DNA of 64,000 nucleotides from an uncultured Mollicutes bacterium (GCA_900540395.1 UQFQ01000001.1:62001-126000); one strand, 5' to 3'. Positions 7,895-17,290 are shown, numbered from the stretch's first letter. Notes: generated from the letters alone by a model not told the origin. Program-made: numbers and translations.

Positions 7895-8500
7895 ATGGAA
7901 TTTATAAAAATAAAAGTTACTTGGGAAGATTATCCTGAAAATTTATATCGAATAATATTGGTTGAGAAAAACATTACACTTGAAGAATTGGATACTGTTT
8001 TATGTCTTTTGCTTAAAACTAGATTTGAACATTTATCACTATTTAGAGCTGGAAAAACAACATATATAAATGAAGAGTATGTTGAACTTCCAAATCAGAT
8101 TCCTTATGAAAACGTAAAACTAGTTGACGTTTTAGATAAAGAGAAACAAATTCTTTTTGATTATGATTTAGGCGCTGGCTATAGATTTATTGTTAAAAGA
8201 TGTTCTAAGTATTTTTATGAGTATCCTTTTAAAACTAATGCTATATTAGTTGAAGCTAAAGGAGATGGAATATTTGAAGACAATATGTCAGATTTATATA
8301 GCATAATGGAAAATGAAGAGCTTGATGAATCAGAAGAAAGAACGGGATCTTTTGGCGAACCATTACCAAAAGATTATAATTTCTTTCAAGAATTTGATTA
8401 CGATTACATCAATAGTGTTTTAATAAAAGGAATTAACTATTTTATTTCTTGGCAAGATGATGGTCTTAATGATGATTTAATTGCTAAAGACGCTGATTAA
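7895..8500 (+). CDS. pRiA4b ORF-3-like (IS1096 TnpR-like) domain protein
   Basis: The start at 7895 has GAGG about 8 nt upstream; the frame is open further up. The 201-residue acidic protein has the family pattern: an N-terminal strand with a helix (TLEELDTVLCLLL), then HLSLFRAGKTTY and FDYDLGAGYRFIVKR, equivalent to the YDFGDxW core of PF07929. The function of this family is not known despite its link to plasmid and transposon sequences. It stands alone. Confidence 0.7.
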   Translation: MEFIKIKVTWEDYPENLYRIILVEKNITLEELDTVLCLLLKTRFEHLSLFRAGKTTYINEEYVELPNQIPYENVKLVDVLDKEKQILFDYDLGAGYRFIVKRCSKYFYEYPFKTNAILVEAKGDGIFEDNMSDLYSIMENEELDESEERTGSFGEPLPKDYNFFQEFDYDYINSVLIKGINYFISWQDDGLNDDLIAKDAD

Positions 8501-8516
8501 TATCATCTTTTCTTTA

Positions 8517-9395
8517 TTATTTCTTATAAGTTTTAATGATAAAATCAATTACTTTTTTAGTAGTTGATGTGATTGTTTTGTTCTTTTTATAAGCGATAAC
8601 AATATCAAATTTAATATTTTCTTCAAGCGGAATTCCAATAATATCTTCGCCTTCTTTAATAACTTGGTTAAACAAAAAGGCGCCAATGTCACTATGTAAA
8701 AGTAGTTCTTTGATAGTGGCAATTTGATCCGATAATAAGCGAATATTTGGTGTAATCTTATACCTTAAAAAATAATCATAAACAATTTTATATTGAAGGG
8801 AATCTTCTTTTAAAAGAATAAGAGGAATATTTGACAATTCTTTAATCGATATTGATTTTCGACTTGCTAAAGGATGAGATTTATTAACTGCGAAAATCAA
8901 TGATGTTTCGTCAATTTTTTCATAATCTAGTTTTGGGTCAATAATTCCATTATTTATTACGGTTAAGGCAACGTCTATTTCATCATTTATGACCGCTTTT
9001 TGATTTGCGTGGCTTGCAAGTTCAGTCATTCTAAGAAAAACATTAGGATATTTTTGAGTAAAAGCTTGAAAGATAGGCGCAAAAATAAAACCACCTAACA
9101 TTGGAGGTATTCCAATTTTAATAGTCGAATTTGTCATAAGATAGTCTTCCATCTGACTATTAATATTTTTAAAAAGTGACACGATTGGACGCGCGATGCG
9201 ATAAAGATACTTTCCTGCATCAGTTAATGTTAACTCATTATTGTTGCGTATAAAAAGCTCACAACCAAGCTCTTTTTCTAAGTTTTTAATTGCAGTGGAA
9301 ATAGCTGGTTGGGAAACAAAATAAAGTTTACTTGTTCTAGTAAAAGAATTTGTTTCAGCACAAGCAATAAAGTAAATTAGTTGATCCATTGTCAT
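8517..9395 (-). CDS. LysR family transcriptional regulator
   Basis: The winged helix-turn-helix lies at residues 1-60 (SFTRTSKLYFVSQPAISTAI), followed by a periplasmic-binding-protein-like effector domain (about 85-290; MTELASH, KSHPLASR). I chose the start at 9395. It has no ribosome site but has TATTAT at 9407-9402 exactly 6 nt before it, as in several other leaderless genes here. It is divergent from the lipoprotein/hydrolase operon at 9533 and is the natural candidate for its regulator. The effector is unknown. Confidence 0.88.
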   Translation of the reverse strand: MTMDQLIYFIACAETNSFTRTSKLYFVSQPAISTAIKNLEKELGCELFIRNNNELTLTDAGKYLYRIARPIVSLFKNINSQMEDYLMTNSTIKIGIPPMLGGFIFAPIFQAFTQKYPNVFLRMTELASHANQKAVINDEIDVALTVINNGIIDPKLDYEKIDETSLIFAVNKSHPLASRKSISIKELSNIPLILLKEDSLQYKIVYDYFLRYKITPNIRLLSDQIATIKELLLHSDIGAFLFNQVIKEGEDIIGIPLEENIKFDIVIAYKKNKTITSTTKKVIDFIIKTYKK

Positions 9396-9532
9396 ATTAA
9401 GATAATATACCATAAATAAAATTTATGGAACTATAAGTTTTTAATTCGGTAAAAAATACTTTATTTAATTGAGTAAGCGCTTTCATGAGCCTAATATTTA
9501 CATAGATAATATAAATGGAGGCGATTTTAAAT

Positions 9533-10726
9533 ATGCTTTTTAGAAAATCTAAATTTTTACCATTAATAATTTTTATAGGCTTAAGCGGTATTTTAACTAG
9601 TTGTAATCAGGAAACGAATACCGGATTTGATGGTAAAAGTTACGATATTTCCAGTGGGCAAGATAATTCTTTGCTAGCTAAGTTAGATAAAGTAAGTGGT
9701 GGATACAAAATTACCTTATCTGGAACTGGAACAAGTGAAGATTTTTCAGAAGAAAACAAAGTACCATGGTATTCAATACTTCCAAAAATTAAAGAAGTTG
9801 AAATTAAAGATGGAGTAAGTGGACTTGGTGATAATATCTTTAGCAACATTGATTTAACTTACTATTATTTACCAGCTTCATTAACTACAATCAGCGAAAC
9901 TTCTTTTAAAGAAGGAGAAACTTTATACTCATATGCAGATAATGTTTCAAATTCTGAAAATTTTGATATTTATTATTATTCAGAAACTATGCCTACTTCA
10001 AAGGATAAAAAGTATTGGCGTTTAGTTAATAACTCTCCAATTGCTTGGATTATTGAACATATGAATGCTCTTTTTGTTGGCAATAGCTTCACTTTTTATA
10101 ACGATATGCCAAAAATTGCTGAGAGTATTGCAAAAGATTTAGGTTATGACTTAACTTGTGATTCAGTAACCGTTGGAAGTCATACTTTAGAACAATATGC
10201 AGATGTTACAGATGAATATGGAAAGATTCTTGATGATAAATTAAAGAGCTCAACAGTTTATAACTTTGTTATATTGCAAGAACAATCAACCAGATCTTAT
10301 ACACATTTTGATAGTTTTGAAAAAGGTGTAAGCACCTTAGTTAATAAAATCCATTCAACACAAGAAAATGCTGAAATATCTTTATATGAAACTTGGGGGT
10401 TTGAAGAAGAAGCCAAGGCTAAACAATGGACCATTCCACAAATGGAAGATGAAATTTGTGCTAAATATGAAGAAGTAGGCAAAAAGTATAATTTACCAAT
10501 TCATTATGTTGGTGAAGCTTTTAGTCAAGTTTATGAAAATCATAAAGAAATTAATTTATATGCAGATGATAATAAGCATCCTTCTTATGAAGGTAGCTAT
10601 TTATCAGCTTTAGTTCACATTGGAACTATGTTTAACTGTGATGTAACAAGTACCGCATTCAATGGTGAATTAAGTGAAGAAACGGCAAATACATTAAAAG
10701 CAGTTGCTTCTAATGTTATTTTTTAG
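9533..10726 (+). CDS. DUF4886 SGNH-hydrolase-like lipoprotein with LRR_5 repeat
   Basis: An ATG at 9515 overlaps the GGAGG ribosome site, so the true start is 9533. The signal peptide ends in lipobox LTSC. Residues about 60-160 contain a BspA-type leucine-rich repeat (DNIFSNIDLTYYYLPASLTT). The C-terminal ~220 residues are a DUF4886/SGNH hydrolase: nucleophile block VGNSFTFYNDMP, block VILQEQS and catalytic Asp/His block DNKHPSYEGSYL. It is probably an outward-facing esterase or deacetylase, perhaps acting on glycans. It is the first gene of an operon, 13 nt before the next. Confidence 0.8.
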   Translation: MLFRKSKFLPLIIFIGLSGILTSCNQETNTGFDGKSYDISSGQDNSLLAKLDKVSGGYKITLSGTGTSEDFSEENKVPWYSILPKIKEVEIKDGVSGLGDNIFSNIDLTYYYLPASLTTISETSFKEGETLYSYADNVSNSENFDIYYYSETMPTSKDKKYWRLVNNSPIAWIIEHMNALFVGNSFTFYNDMPKIAESIAKDLGYDLTCDSVTVGSHTLEQYADVTDEYGKILDDKLKSSTVYNFVILQEQSTRSYTHFDSFEKGVSTLVNKIHSTQENAEISLYETWGFEEEAKAKQWTIPQMEDEICAKYEEVGKKYNLPIHYVGEAFSQVYENHKEINLYADDNKHPSYEGSYLSALVHIGTMFNCDVTSTAFNGELSEETANTLKAVASNVIF

Positions 10727-10739
10727 GAGGAAGAATTAA

Positions 10740-12026
10740 ATGAAGAAAAGAAGATTGCCAATAATTGCTACTTCATTAATGTCTCTTCTCTTTTTAGGTA
10801 GTTGTGCGGAAACACTTCCACCTGAAAATGAGCAAAACTATGCTCATTATTATCTAGTTAGTTTCTATGTTGATAATGATTTATATAGGACAGCTAGAGT
10901 TAAAGAAGGCGAGACAATTGGAGAAATTATTGAAGCACCAACTAAAGACGATTATAACTTTGTTGGTTGGCAAACTAATGATGGAGTTGCCTTTGATTTA
11001 GCAACAAGTACTGTTAATTCGTCTTTAAGTCTTTATGCTAATTTTGAATTAATTAATAAGCCTTCGACCGGAGAAGATGAGTCAACTTTAAATGTCACTG
11101 ACACTAAAGATCAAACAAAAGACTACTATTTAGTAATTGGGTGGTATGGTAAAACTGAAACTTCAGGTTTGGATGCAAGTTTAATGCAACATTTTTATGC
11201 TAATGCACGTGTATTCATGAGAGCAAAAGGCGTTAGTGAAGAAGATCTTGAAAGAGTAAGCGTTAGACAATATGGTGGCGCTGATACTGGTGTTGCTGAC
11301 ATGGGCGCCTTTATTAATGCAGACGCTGATGTAGATTTAGTTGTTGGAATTGGAAATAATATTAATTCAACTGCTGGTGTAGACGTTATTGAAAAAGCTG
11401 GCGAAATTCCAATGGGTGGAAAATCAAGATTTATTGCTCGTTTGACTGAAAATGAAATGGCAAAGTCGCTTTACGATTTTATTGTTACCGACACAGGAAA
11501 ACAAATGTTTGATGAATCGTTTGTTCTAAACGAGGCTGATATTCCAGAAAACCCTGCAGAATCCACATCAAATGTTGAAAATGTAAAGGATCCTACCAAA
11601 ACCTATAGTTTAGTTGTTGGCTGGTATGGAAGAACATCAAAGTCTTATGTGACTGTAGAAATAATGGAACATTTTTACTCCAATTTAAAAATTTATCTAG
11701 AAACATCTGGAGTAAGTGATGATGATATTAATGCCGTTAGCATAAGAAGATACGGGGATGAATCAACACAAGTTGGACCAATGGCAGAACAAGTTAATGC
11801 TGATGGTGATGTCGACGTTTTAGTAGGTGTTGGTGGTTCATATGGAGATTTAACTGCTCTTGAAACAATAGAAGACATTCCAATGGGTGGTAGTGAAAGA
11901 AATATTATCAGATTATCTGAGGATGAAATTGGCAAAAATCTTTGTAGTTTCATAAGTACAACAGATGCTGGAAAGAAAATGTTTGATGAAACATTTACCT
12001 TAACTCCAGAAGATGTAACTAAATAG
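10740..12026 (+). CDS. Lipoprotein with InlB-type repeat and two copies of an unrecognised domain
   Basis: The signal peptide has lipobox LGSC (Cys22). Residues about 37-102 form an InlB B-repeat / Listeria-Bacteroides-type module (EAPTKDDYNFVGWQTNDGV). Two homologous ~130-residue repeats follow, at about 128-257 and 288-415. Each has a GWYG[KR]T motif, a helix, a VSxRxYG motif, a [AD]xDVDxxVGxG motif, IPMGG and a terminal FxxTxxGKxMFDE. The end of the repeat recalls the tail of periplasmic solute-binding proteins, but I cannot name the family. A GGAGG site lies about 9 nt upstream. A third copy of the domain is in the next gene. Confidence 0.7.
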   Translation: MKKRRLPIIATSLMSLLFLGSCAETLPPENEQNYAHYYLVSFYVDNDLYRTARVKEGETIGEIIEAPTKDDYNFVGWQTNDGVAFDLATSTVNSSLSLYANFELINKPSTGEDESTLNVTDTKDQTKDYYLVIGWYGKTETSGLDASLMQHFYANARVFMRAKGVSEEDLERVSVRQYGGADTGVADMGAFINADADVDLVVGIGNNINSTAGVDVIEKAGEIPMGGKSRFIARLTENEMAKSLYDFIVTDTGKQMFDESFVLNEADIPENPAESTSNVENVKDPTKTYSLVVGWYGRTSKSYVTVEIMEHFYSNLKIYLETSGVSDDDINAVSIRRYGDESTQVGPMAEQVNADGDVDVLVGVGGSYGDLTALETIEDIPMGGSERNIIRLSEDEIGKNLCSFISTTDAGKKMFDETFTLTPEDVTK

Positions 12027-12041
12027 TGGAGGCGAATCTTG

Positions 12042-12806
12042 ATGAGATTTAAAAAGAAATTTTTGGTTTTACCAATTGCATTAATGACATTATCAAGTTG
12101 TGAAATGCTTCAAGGTTTAGAAGAAGAAATTAATGTAGTTTTCGAGTACAATAACCAAATTATTTATAGTGATTATACAACTCAATTCAGAAATGTATTG
12201 ATGCCAACTTTAAGCGAAGAACAAATACCAGTTGATCATGAATTTTATGGATGGACATGGTTAAATCCTGATTCAGTTTCAATAAAAGATGCTGATTTTG
12301 CAGAGAAATACTTTGAAAAGGATGGTGTAATTCATTTAGCTGATGTTAAAGATTATGCTTTTAATAGTACAGTAACATTACATCCTGTCTTTGTTTTAGA
12401 AGATGATATTCCTATTCCAAATTATTACATTGCTATTGGTTGGTATGGAAAAACTTCAACAAGTGGTCTTGACCAAGCACGAGTTGATGCTTGGACGGTA
12501 GATTTAAAAGCATTCTTAAAAGCCGAAGGGGCTACTGATGACGATTTGAACAACATTGTAATCAATAAATATGAAGGCGATGTTGCCACTGCTGGTAGCT
12601 TAATTAACAAAGATCGTTATATTGATGTTCTTATTGGGTTTGGAAAGAACATTGGTAGTACTGGTGGAGTTGAATACATTAACAATATTGGTGGAATTAT
12701 AATGGGTGGAAAAGAAAGATATATCACTCAACTTACTGAAAAAGAAACCGCTGTTAAAGTTTTCAACTGGTTACAAACACCAGAAGGGAATGCTTCATTA
12801 GCATAA
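12042..12806 (+). CDS. Lipoprotein with a third copy of the GWYGKT domain
   Basis: Starting at the ATG at 12042 (GGAGG about 10 nt upstream), the protein has a lipoprotein signal ending LSSC, then an InlB-like region (about 30-118, FYGWTWLNPDSV) and one ~125-residue domain homologous to those in the preceding gene: IGWYGKTSTSGLD, VINKYEG, YIDVLIGFGKNIGS, MGGKERYITQL and FNWLQTPEG. It lies between the two-domain lipoprotein and the membrane hydrolase, with short gaps, so the three probably act together at the cell surface. Confidence 0.7.
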   Translation: MRFKKKFLVLPIALMTLSSCEMLQGLEEEINVVFEYNNQIIYSDYTTQFRNVLMPTLSEEQIPVDHEFYGWTWLNPDSVSIKDADFAEKYFEKDGVIHLADVKDYAFNSTVTLHPVFVLEDDIPIPNYYIAIGWYGKTSTSGLDQARVDAWTVDLKAFLKAEGATDDDLNNIVINKYEGDVATAGSLINKDRYIDVLIGFGKNIGSTGGVEYINNIGGIIMGGKERYITQLTEKETAVKVFNWLQTPEGNASLA

Positions 12807-12819
12807 AAAGGAGTAAGAT

Positions 12820-15240
12820 ATGCAAACAAGAAAATCTTTAATCAAAGCTTCTACGGTTTGTGGATATGTTGTTGCTATCCTTTACTTAATATTAACTGCC
12901 TTTTTATTCTCAGTTAGTAATTTATGGTATTGGTGCACACTTATTTTAGGTGCTATCTCTTTATATAATTCCTTATATTCTTCAACAATAAGAGGAAAGT
13001 TAGATAGTGAACCTTTAGAAGGGAAGCTTAAACTTAAATTTTTAATAAATACAATTATTTCAGTCGTTTCTATTCCTTCTTTTGTCTTAAATTTAATCGC
13101 TTATTTTTGGAAAAAAGGAGACAAATATATTTCTGTTGTTAACGAGGAATATAAAGAGGAAATTAAAGAGAAAACCCCACAAAAGTGGTATAAAAAATCT
13201 AATTTTATATTAACTTGTGTTGGTCTTGTCTCAATTATATTAGGTTCATTTTTTGCTCAGATTGGTGAAACAAGCGGCTATTCTGTAGCAGTTAGAGACT
13301 TTACTTTAACTAAAGCAATGACTGATGAGTTTAATACTGGCGAAGAAAATGCAATAAATGGCAAAAATTATACTATTGCTAATGATTGCTTAACTTATGC
13401 TGTTACTGAATATCGTCCAAAAACTGCAACTAGTGAAAATCCTCTTCCAGTTGTTATAGTCATGCCTGGCTTTACTAGAACTAAAGCCACTATGGCTCAA
13501 TATGCAATTGAGCTTTCTAAAAGAAATGCCATAGTTTATACAATCGATCCAGGTTCTCAAGGTGGAACAACTTATGCTGGATATGAAACTAATGAAGATG
13601 GTGAAGAAGAAATGATTAGCGCAACAGTTGATGCTAATGGTCTTAACTATCTTGTTCAATATTTATATAACAATACCGAAGAATATGATTATTTAGATCG
13701 TACAAGATTTGGTGCAGTTGGTCATTCGGCAGGTGGCGGAAACGTTGCTCAACTTGCTCAAAATTTTGCTGGCGATACATATGAAGAAAGTGTTATCAAA
13801 GCTTTATATATTTCTGGATATATCAAAGTTAGTGCTGCAAATAGATTTAAAGATTTAAGATGTAATGCAGCAATGTCTTATGCTTACTATGATGAAGGAA
13901 GTTATAGATATCAAGGAAACACAAGCGCTTTTGAAGTTATTGCAAAAAGATTTGTTAACGAAGTTAATGGTCAAAATTTAAATCACGATAAAGCCATTAT
14001 TGATTATGAATATGGTTCAATGGAAGATGGAACTTATCGTGTTGTCCATCAAGAAAAGATTAATCACTGTTTTGAAATGTATGATCCTGTATCCATTTCA
14101 AATACAATTAATTTCTTTAGAAGAAGTTTAGATTTAGATACAAACCTTGCTGATAGCAGTCAAACATGGTTTGTTAAAGAAGGATTTAACGGTGTTGCTT
14201 TAATTGGTGCCTTTATCTTTATCTTCTCATTACTTGCTTTCTTAATTGACATTCTTCCATTTTTCAAAAGCTTTAGAGAAAATGCTAAAAAAGCGAAGAA
14301 TTATGAAGATTCAATTAAAGTTAAGTATGGTTATGCTTCTTCTATCATATTAGAAAATAGAGAAGACGCTGGTGCGATAAAAGTAGTCAAAAAATCCTAT
14401 TTAGATAAAGTTACTTTCTGGTCAATCCTTGTTTTAACGGCTATTATTGCTTGTTTAGATTTTATTCCTTTAGCTAGACTTACTATGGATTGGTTCCCAG
14501 ATGCTGCTAGTAATACTTATACATTCTATTTCCCAGCTAGAATGATGAATGCAGTTATGCTTTGGGCGGTATTTAATGGTTTAATTGGTTTGGTTTTAAT
14601 CTTTGGAGTTAAGCTTTGTGAAAATCTTTACTTTAAAGTAACAAAGCAAGAAGAAAGAATGAATTGGTATCGTTTTAAAGCGATGAAAATAAACTGGAAA
14701 GATCTTTTAAAATCAATTGGTTTTGCTTTATTCTTATTCTTACTTTTCTACGCACTTGTTGAAGTGATGTATCAAATTTTCCATCAAGATTTCCACTTTA
14801 TGCTAATTAGTGCTTCACCTCTTGAACCTCGTTTTATCGTCACATGGTTAATTTATCTTGTTCCATTCTTTGTATTTTATATTTCAAATTCTATTAGAGT
14901 TAATCTTTCAATGGCTAATGAAGGGTGGAGTGAATGGAAAGTCATGTTGCTTGGTGGAATTTCAAATAGTATTGGTCTTGTTGGCATTTTAGTTGTTAAT
15001 TATGTTGTCTATTTCTTAACAGGCACTGTCTATTATGGCTATTATAGTCCAACAGATACTAGTGAAATGTGGTTATTTGTTAATATGGTATTTGGACTCA
15101 TTCCAATGATGTTTATTCTTCCAATATTAAATAGATTCTGCTTTAAAAAGACAGGAAATGTTTATTTTGGAGCAATACTTACTTGTATGATTTTCATTAT
15201 GATGTCTTTATCAGCATCAGTATCATACATTCCAATGTAA
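12820..15240 (+). CDS. Multi-pass membrane protein with extracytoplasmic alpha/beta hydrolase domain
   Basis: This 806-residue protein has N-terminal hydrophobic segments (about 12-30, 32-50, 68-90 and 125-148), then an alpha/beta hydrolase domain at about 190-450. That domain has the strand VVIVMPGF, nucleophile elbow GHSAGGG and a probable catalytic His in KINHCFEMYDP. At least seven further transmembrane helices follow from about 460 to the end. The ribosome site AAGGAG is 7 nt before the ATG. The hydrolase probably acts outside the membrane while the C-terminal membrane part may bind or move a lipid-linked substrate; that is inference. It is the last gene of the lipoprotein operon, 14 nt before malic enzyme. 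Confidence 0.75.
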   Translation: MQTRKSLIKASTVCGYVVAILYLILTAFLFSVSNLWYWCTLILGAISLYNSLYSSTIRGKLDSEPLEGKLKLKFLINTIISVVSIPSFVLNLIAYFWKKGDKYISVVNEEYKEEIKEKTPQKWYKKSNFILTCVGLVSIILGSFFAQIGETSGYSVAVRDFTLTKAMTDEFNTGEENAINGKNYTIANDCLTYAVTEYRPKTATSENPLPVVIVMPGFTRTKATMAQYAIELSKRNAIVYTIDPGSQGGTTYAGYETNEDGEEEMISATVDANGLNYLVQYLYNNTEEYDYLDRTRFGAVGHSAGGGNVAQLAQNFAGDTYEESVIKALYISGYIKVSAANRFKDLRCNAAMSYAYYDEGSYRYQGNTSAFEVIAKRFVNEVNGQNLNHDKAIIDYEYGSMEDGTYRVVHQEKINHCFEMYDPVSISNTINFFRRSLDLDTNLADSSQTWFVKEGFNGVALIGAFIFIFSLLAFLIDILPFFKSFRENAKKAKNYEDSIKVKYGYASSIILENREDAGAIKVVKKSYLDKVTFWSILVLTAIIACLDFIPLARLTMDWFPDAASNTYTFYFPARMMNAVMLWAVFNGLIGLVLIFGVKLCENLYFKVTKQEERMNWYRFKAMKINWKDLLKSIGFALFLFLLFYALVEVMYQIFHQDFHFMLISASPLEPRFIVTWLIYLVPFFVFYISNSIRVNLSMANEGWSEWKVMLLGGISNSIGLVGILVVNYVVYFLTGTVYYGYYSPTDTSEMWLFVNMVFGLIPMMFILPILNRFCFKKTGNVYFGAILTCMIFIMMSLSASVSYIPM

Positions 15241-15254
15241 AGAAAGGAAAAATT

Positions 15255-16433
15255 ATGATTGATAGTTTAAAAAAAGAAGCCTTAAAAAAACATTATGAAT
15301 GGAAAGGCAAAATTGAAACAAAAGCAAGAGTTGATGTATTTTCTAAAGAAAATTTATCAATGGCATATACTCCAGGTGTTGCTGAAGCTTGCATGAAAAT
15401 TCATGAAGATGTTAATGAATCGTTTAACTTAACAAGAAGATGGAATATTGTTCCAGTAATTACTGATGGGACTGCTGTTTTAGGACTTGGTGATATTGGA
15501 CCAGAAGCCGGTATGCCAGTTATGGAAGGAAAATGCGCTTTATTTAAAGCATATGGCGATGTTGATGCCATTCCTCTTTGTATAAAAAGTAAAGATAGTG
15601 AAGAAATTATTAAAACAATTGAACTTCTAGCAGGTAGTTTTGGTGGAATCAACCTTGAAGATATTGCTGCTCCAAGATGCTTTGAAATTGAAAGACGTTT
15701 AAAAGAAGATCTTGATATTCCAGTTTTCCATGACGATCAACACGGAACAGCAATTGTTACTTTAGCCGCTTTAATAAATGCTTTAAAACTTGCTAAAAAA
15801 GATATAAAAGATATTAGAATTGTTATAAATGGAGCGGGAGCAGCAGGTGTTGCTATTGCTAAACTTTTATTATCATATGGTGCTAAAAACATAATCTGTT
15901 GTGATTCAAAAGGTATTATCAAAAAAGGTGACCCACGCTTAAATTCTTCTAAAGCTGAACTTGCTGAAATTACTAATTTAGAAGGTATTGAAGGACATCT
16001 TGCTGATGCAATGAAAGGTAGTGATGTCTTTATTGGAGTTAGCGTTGCTCATTGTGTAAGTAAAGATATGGTTAAAAGCATGAATAAAGATCCAATTTTA
16101 TTTACCTGCGCTAATCCAATTCCAGAAATTTTACCTGAAGAATCTTATGAAGCTGGTGCTTTTATTGTTGGTACTGGCTCTAGTGAATATCCTAATCAAA
16201 TTAATAATGTTTTAGTTTTCCCAGGGTTATTTAGAGGAGCAATAGATGCAAAAGCTAGCACTGTTAATTTAGAGATGATGAAAGCGGCGGCTTTAGGAAT
16301 TGCAAGTTGCGTTAGTGATAATGAATTAAGTAAAAATTACATTCTCCCATATGCTTGGGATAAGAGTGTTCACTTAAAAGTAGCTGAAGAAGTCAAAAAA
16401 GCTGCAATTAAAACAGGAGCAATTAGAAAATAA
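15255..16433 (+). CDS. NAD(P)-dependent malic enzyme
   Basis: This 392-residue protein begins at 15255 (AAGGAAAA site 5-10 nt upstream; the frame is open further up). Motifs include YTPGVAEAC, the ITDGTAVLGLGDIGPEAGMP block, catalytic Lys in MEGKCALFKA, HDDQHGTAIV for the metal and NAD-binding GAGAAGVAIA. It oxidatively decarboxylates malate to pyruvate in the cytoplasm. The length fits the short bacterial form without the phosphotransacetylase-like domain. It may be read through from the hydrolase operon. A 12-bp hairpin follows. Confidence 0.92.
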   Translation: MIDSLKKEALKKHYEWKGKIETKARVDVFSKENLSMAYTPGVAEACMKIHEDVNESFNLTRRWNIVPVITDGTAVLGLGDIGPEAGMPVMEGKCALFKAYGDVDAIPLCIKSKDSEEIIKTIELLAGSFGGINLEDIAAPRCFEIERRLKEDLDIPVFHDDQHGTAIVTLAALINALKLAKKDIKDIRIVINGAGAAGVAIAKLLLSYGAKNIICCDSKGIIKKGDPRLNSSKAELAEITNLEGIEGHLADAMKGSDVFIGVSVAHCVSKDMVKSMNKDPILFTCANPIPEILPEESYEAGAFIVGTGSSEYPNQINNVLVFPGLFRGAIDAKASTVNLEMMKAAALGIASCVSDNELSKNYILPYAWDKSVHLKVAEEVKKAAIKTGAIRK

Positions 16434-16441
16434 ATTTAAAA

Positions 16442-16470
16442 GATATGGTGCACAAAATGTGCACCATATC
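16442..16470. repeat. Perfect 12-bp palindrome (hairpin or operator)
   Basis: GATATGGTGCAC and GTGCACCATATC pair around AAAAT. The downstream base run is TATAAT, not a T-tract, so it is a poor intrinsic terminator. TATAAT (16471-16476) is instead a candidate -10 box for the pyrophosphatase gene, which puts the palindrome over the promoter's spacer and -35 region. An operator role is therefore as likely as an RNA hairpin role. Confidence 0.7.
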
Positions 16471-16486
16471 TATAATTGAATTAGAT

Positions 16487-17029
16487 ATGAAAGAAGGACT
16501 AAAAAGGTTATATAAAAATTTTAAAAGAGAAGATGTCACACCTTTTCTTTTTAAAGTTATTATTGAGATTCCAAAAGCTAGTAAGACAAAATATGAGATT
16601 GATAAAGAAACTGGTTTAATCAAATTAGACCGAATCTTATATACTTCAACTCATTATCCACATAATTATGGATTCATACCTTTAACTTATTGTGAAGATG
16701 GTGATCCACTAGATGTTTTAGTCTTATGTAGTGAATCACTTTTACCAATGACATTAGTCAATTGCCGAGCTATTGGCGTTTTAGATATGTTGGATAATGG
16801 CAAAAAAGATTCAAAAATTATTGCAGTTTGTGTCGATGATCCTTTTTATAAGGAATACAACGATATTAGTGAATTACCAAGTCATATTTTTGATGAAATA
16901 CGTAATTTCTTTGATATTTATAAGAAGTTAGAAGGAATTAGCGTTGAAGAAAAAGAAGTTGAAGGCAGCGAAAAAGCAAAAGAAGTAATAGCTCATTGTA
17001 TAGAACTTTATGAAAGTGGTTTAATTTGA
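16487..17029 (+). CDS. ppa: Inorganic pyrophosphatase, family I
   Basis: Residues include the family I signature DGDPLDVLV, with the metal-binding Asp residues, and upstream RILYTSTHYPHNYGFIP. The enzyme hydrolyses pyrophosphate to phosphate in the cytoplasm. I chose the ATG at 16487, which gives 180 residues; the longer frame from 16445 would begin inside the palindrome. No ribosome site is visible and TATAAT lies 10 nt upstream, suggesting a nearly leaderless mRNA. It ends in TGA. Confidence 0.88.
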   Translation: MKEGLKRLYKNFKREDVTPFLFKVIIEIPKASKTKYEIDKETGLIKLDRILYTSTHYPHNYGFIPLTYCEDGDPLDVLVLCSESLLPMTLVNCRAIGVLDMLDNGKKDSKIIAVCVDDPFYKEYNDISELPSHIFDEIRNFFDIYKKLEGISVEEKEVEGSEKAKEVIAHCIELYESGLI

Positions 17030-17078
17030 AAAAATTTCTTTCTTAGATAGACCACTTTTTTGATATAATAACTTTCGC

Positions 17079-17165
17079 GGCCCCTTGTTGAAATTGGTAG
17101 ACAAGGTAGACTCAAAATCTACTGGTAGTGATACCGTGTCGGTTCGAGTCCGACAGGGGCCACCA
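17079..17165 (+). tRNA. tRNA-Leu(CAA)
   Basis: The acceptor stem is GGCCCCT (17079-17085) with AGGGGCC (17155-17161), A discriminator and encoded CCA (17163-17165). The anticodon loop CTCAAAA (17111-17117) gives CAA, reading UUG. A long variable arm and T-loop TTCGAGT fit a class II leucine tRNA. The accessory island begins immediately downstream, so this tRNA is the likely historical integration site. Confidence 0.93.
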
Positions 17166-17167
17166 CG

Positions 17168-17290
17168 AAATCTTAAAAATGCACGATAATTATCGTGTTT
17201 TTTATTTAAAATAGAAAGTAAAATGTCACTCCAAATGTCAGTGCAAATTAAACGTCAATTTTTATAAATGGGCATAATTTAAGGCCCTCT
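17168..17290 (+). repeat. Island repeat R1 (~120 bp)
   Basis: R1 starts 3 nt after the tRNA-Leu CCA, with AAATCTTAAAAATG, and ends near AAGGCCCTCT. It includes the tRNA terminator and the strings AATGTCACTCCAAATGTCA and GGGCATAATTTAAGG. R2 at 19042 is nearly identical and R3 at 24888 is diverged. It is followed directly by TGTTTCTAGACAAA. No gene is visible in 17207-17494 apart from this repeat and the tandem repeats before the DUF4143 gene. Confidence 0.75.
17182..17206 (+). terminator. Terminator of tRNA-Leu, part of repeat R1
   Basis: CACGATAATTATCGTG is a perfect palindrome followed by TTTTTTATTT. Degenerate versions of this hairpin recur in repeats R2 and R3. Confidence 0.8.

Noticed and set aside
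16445..17029. Longer pyrophosphatase starting at 16445
   Set aside because: The start would lie inside the palindrome and upstream of the likely -10 box; the family begins near the ATG at 16487.
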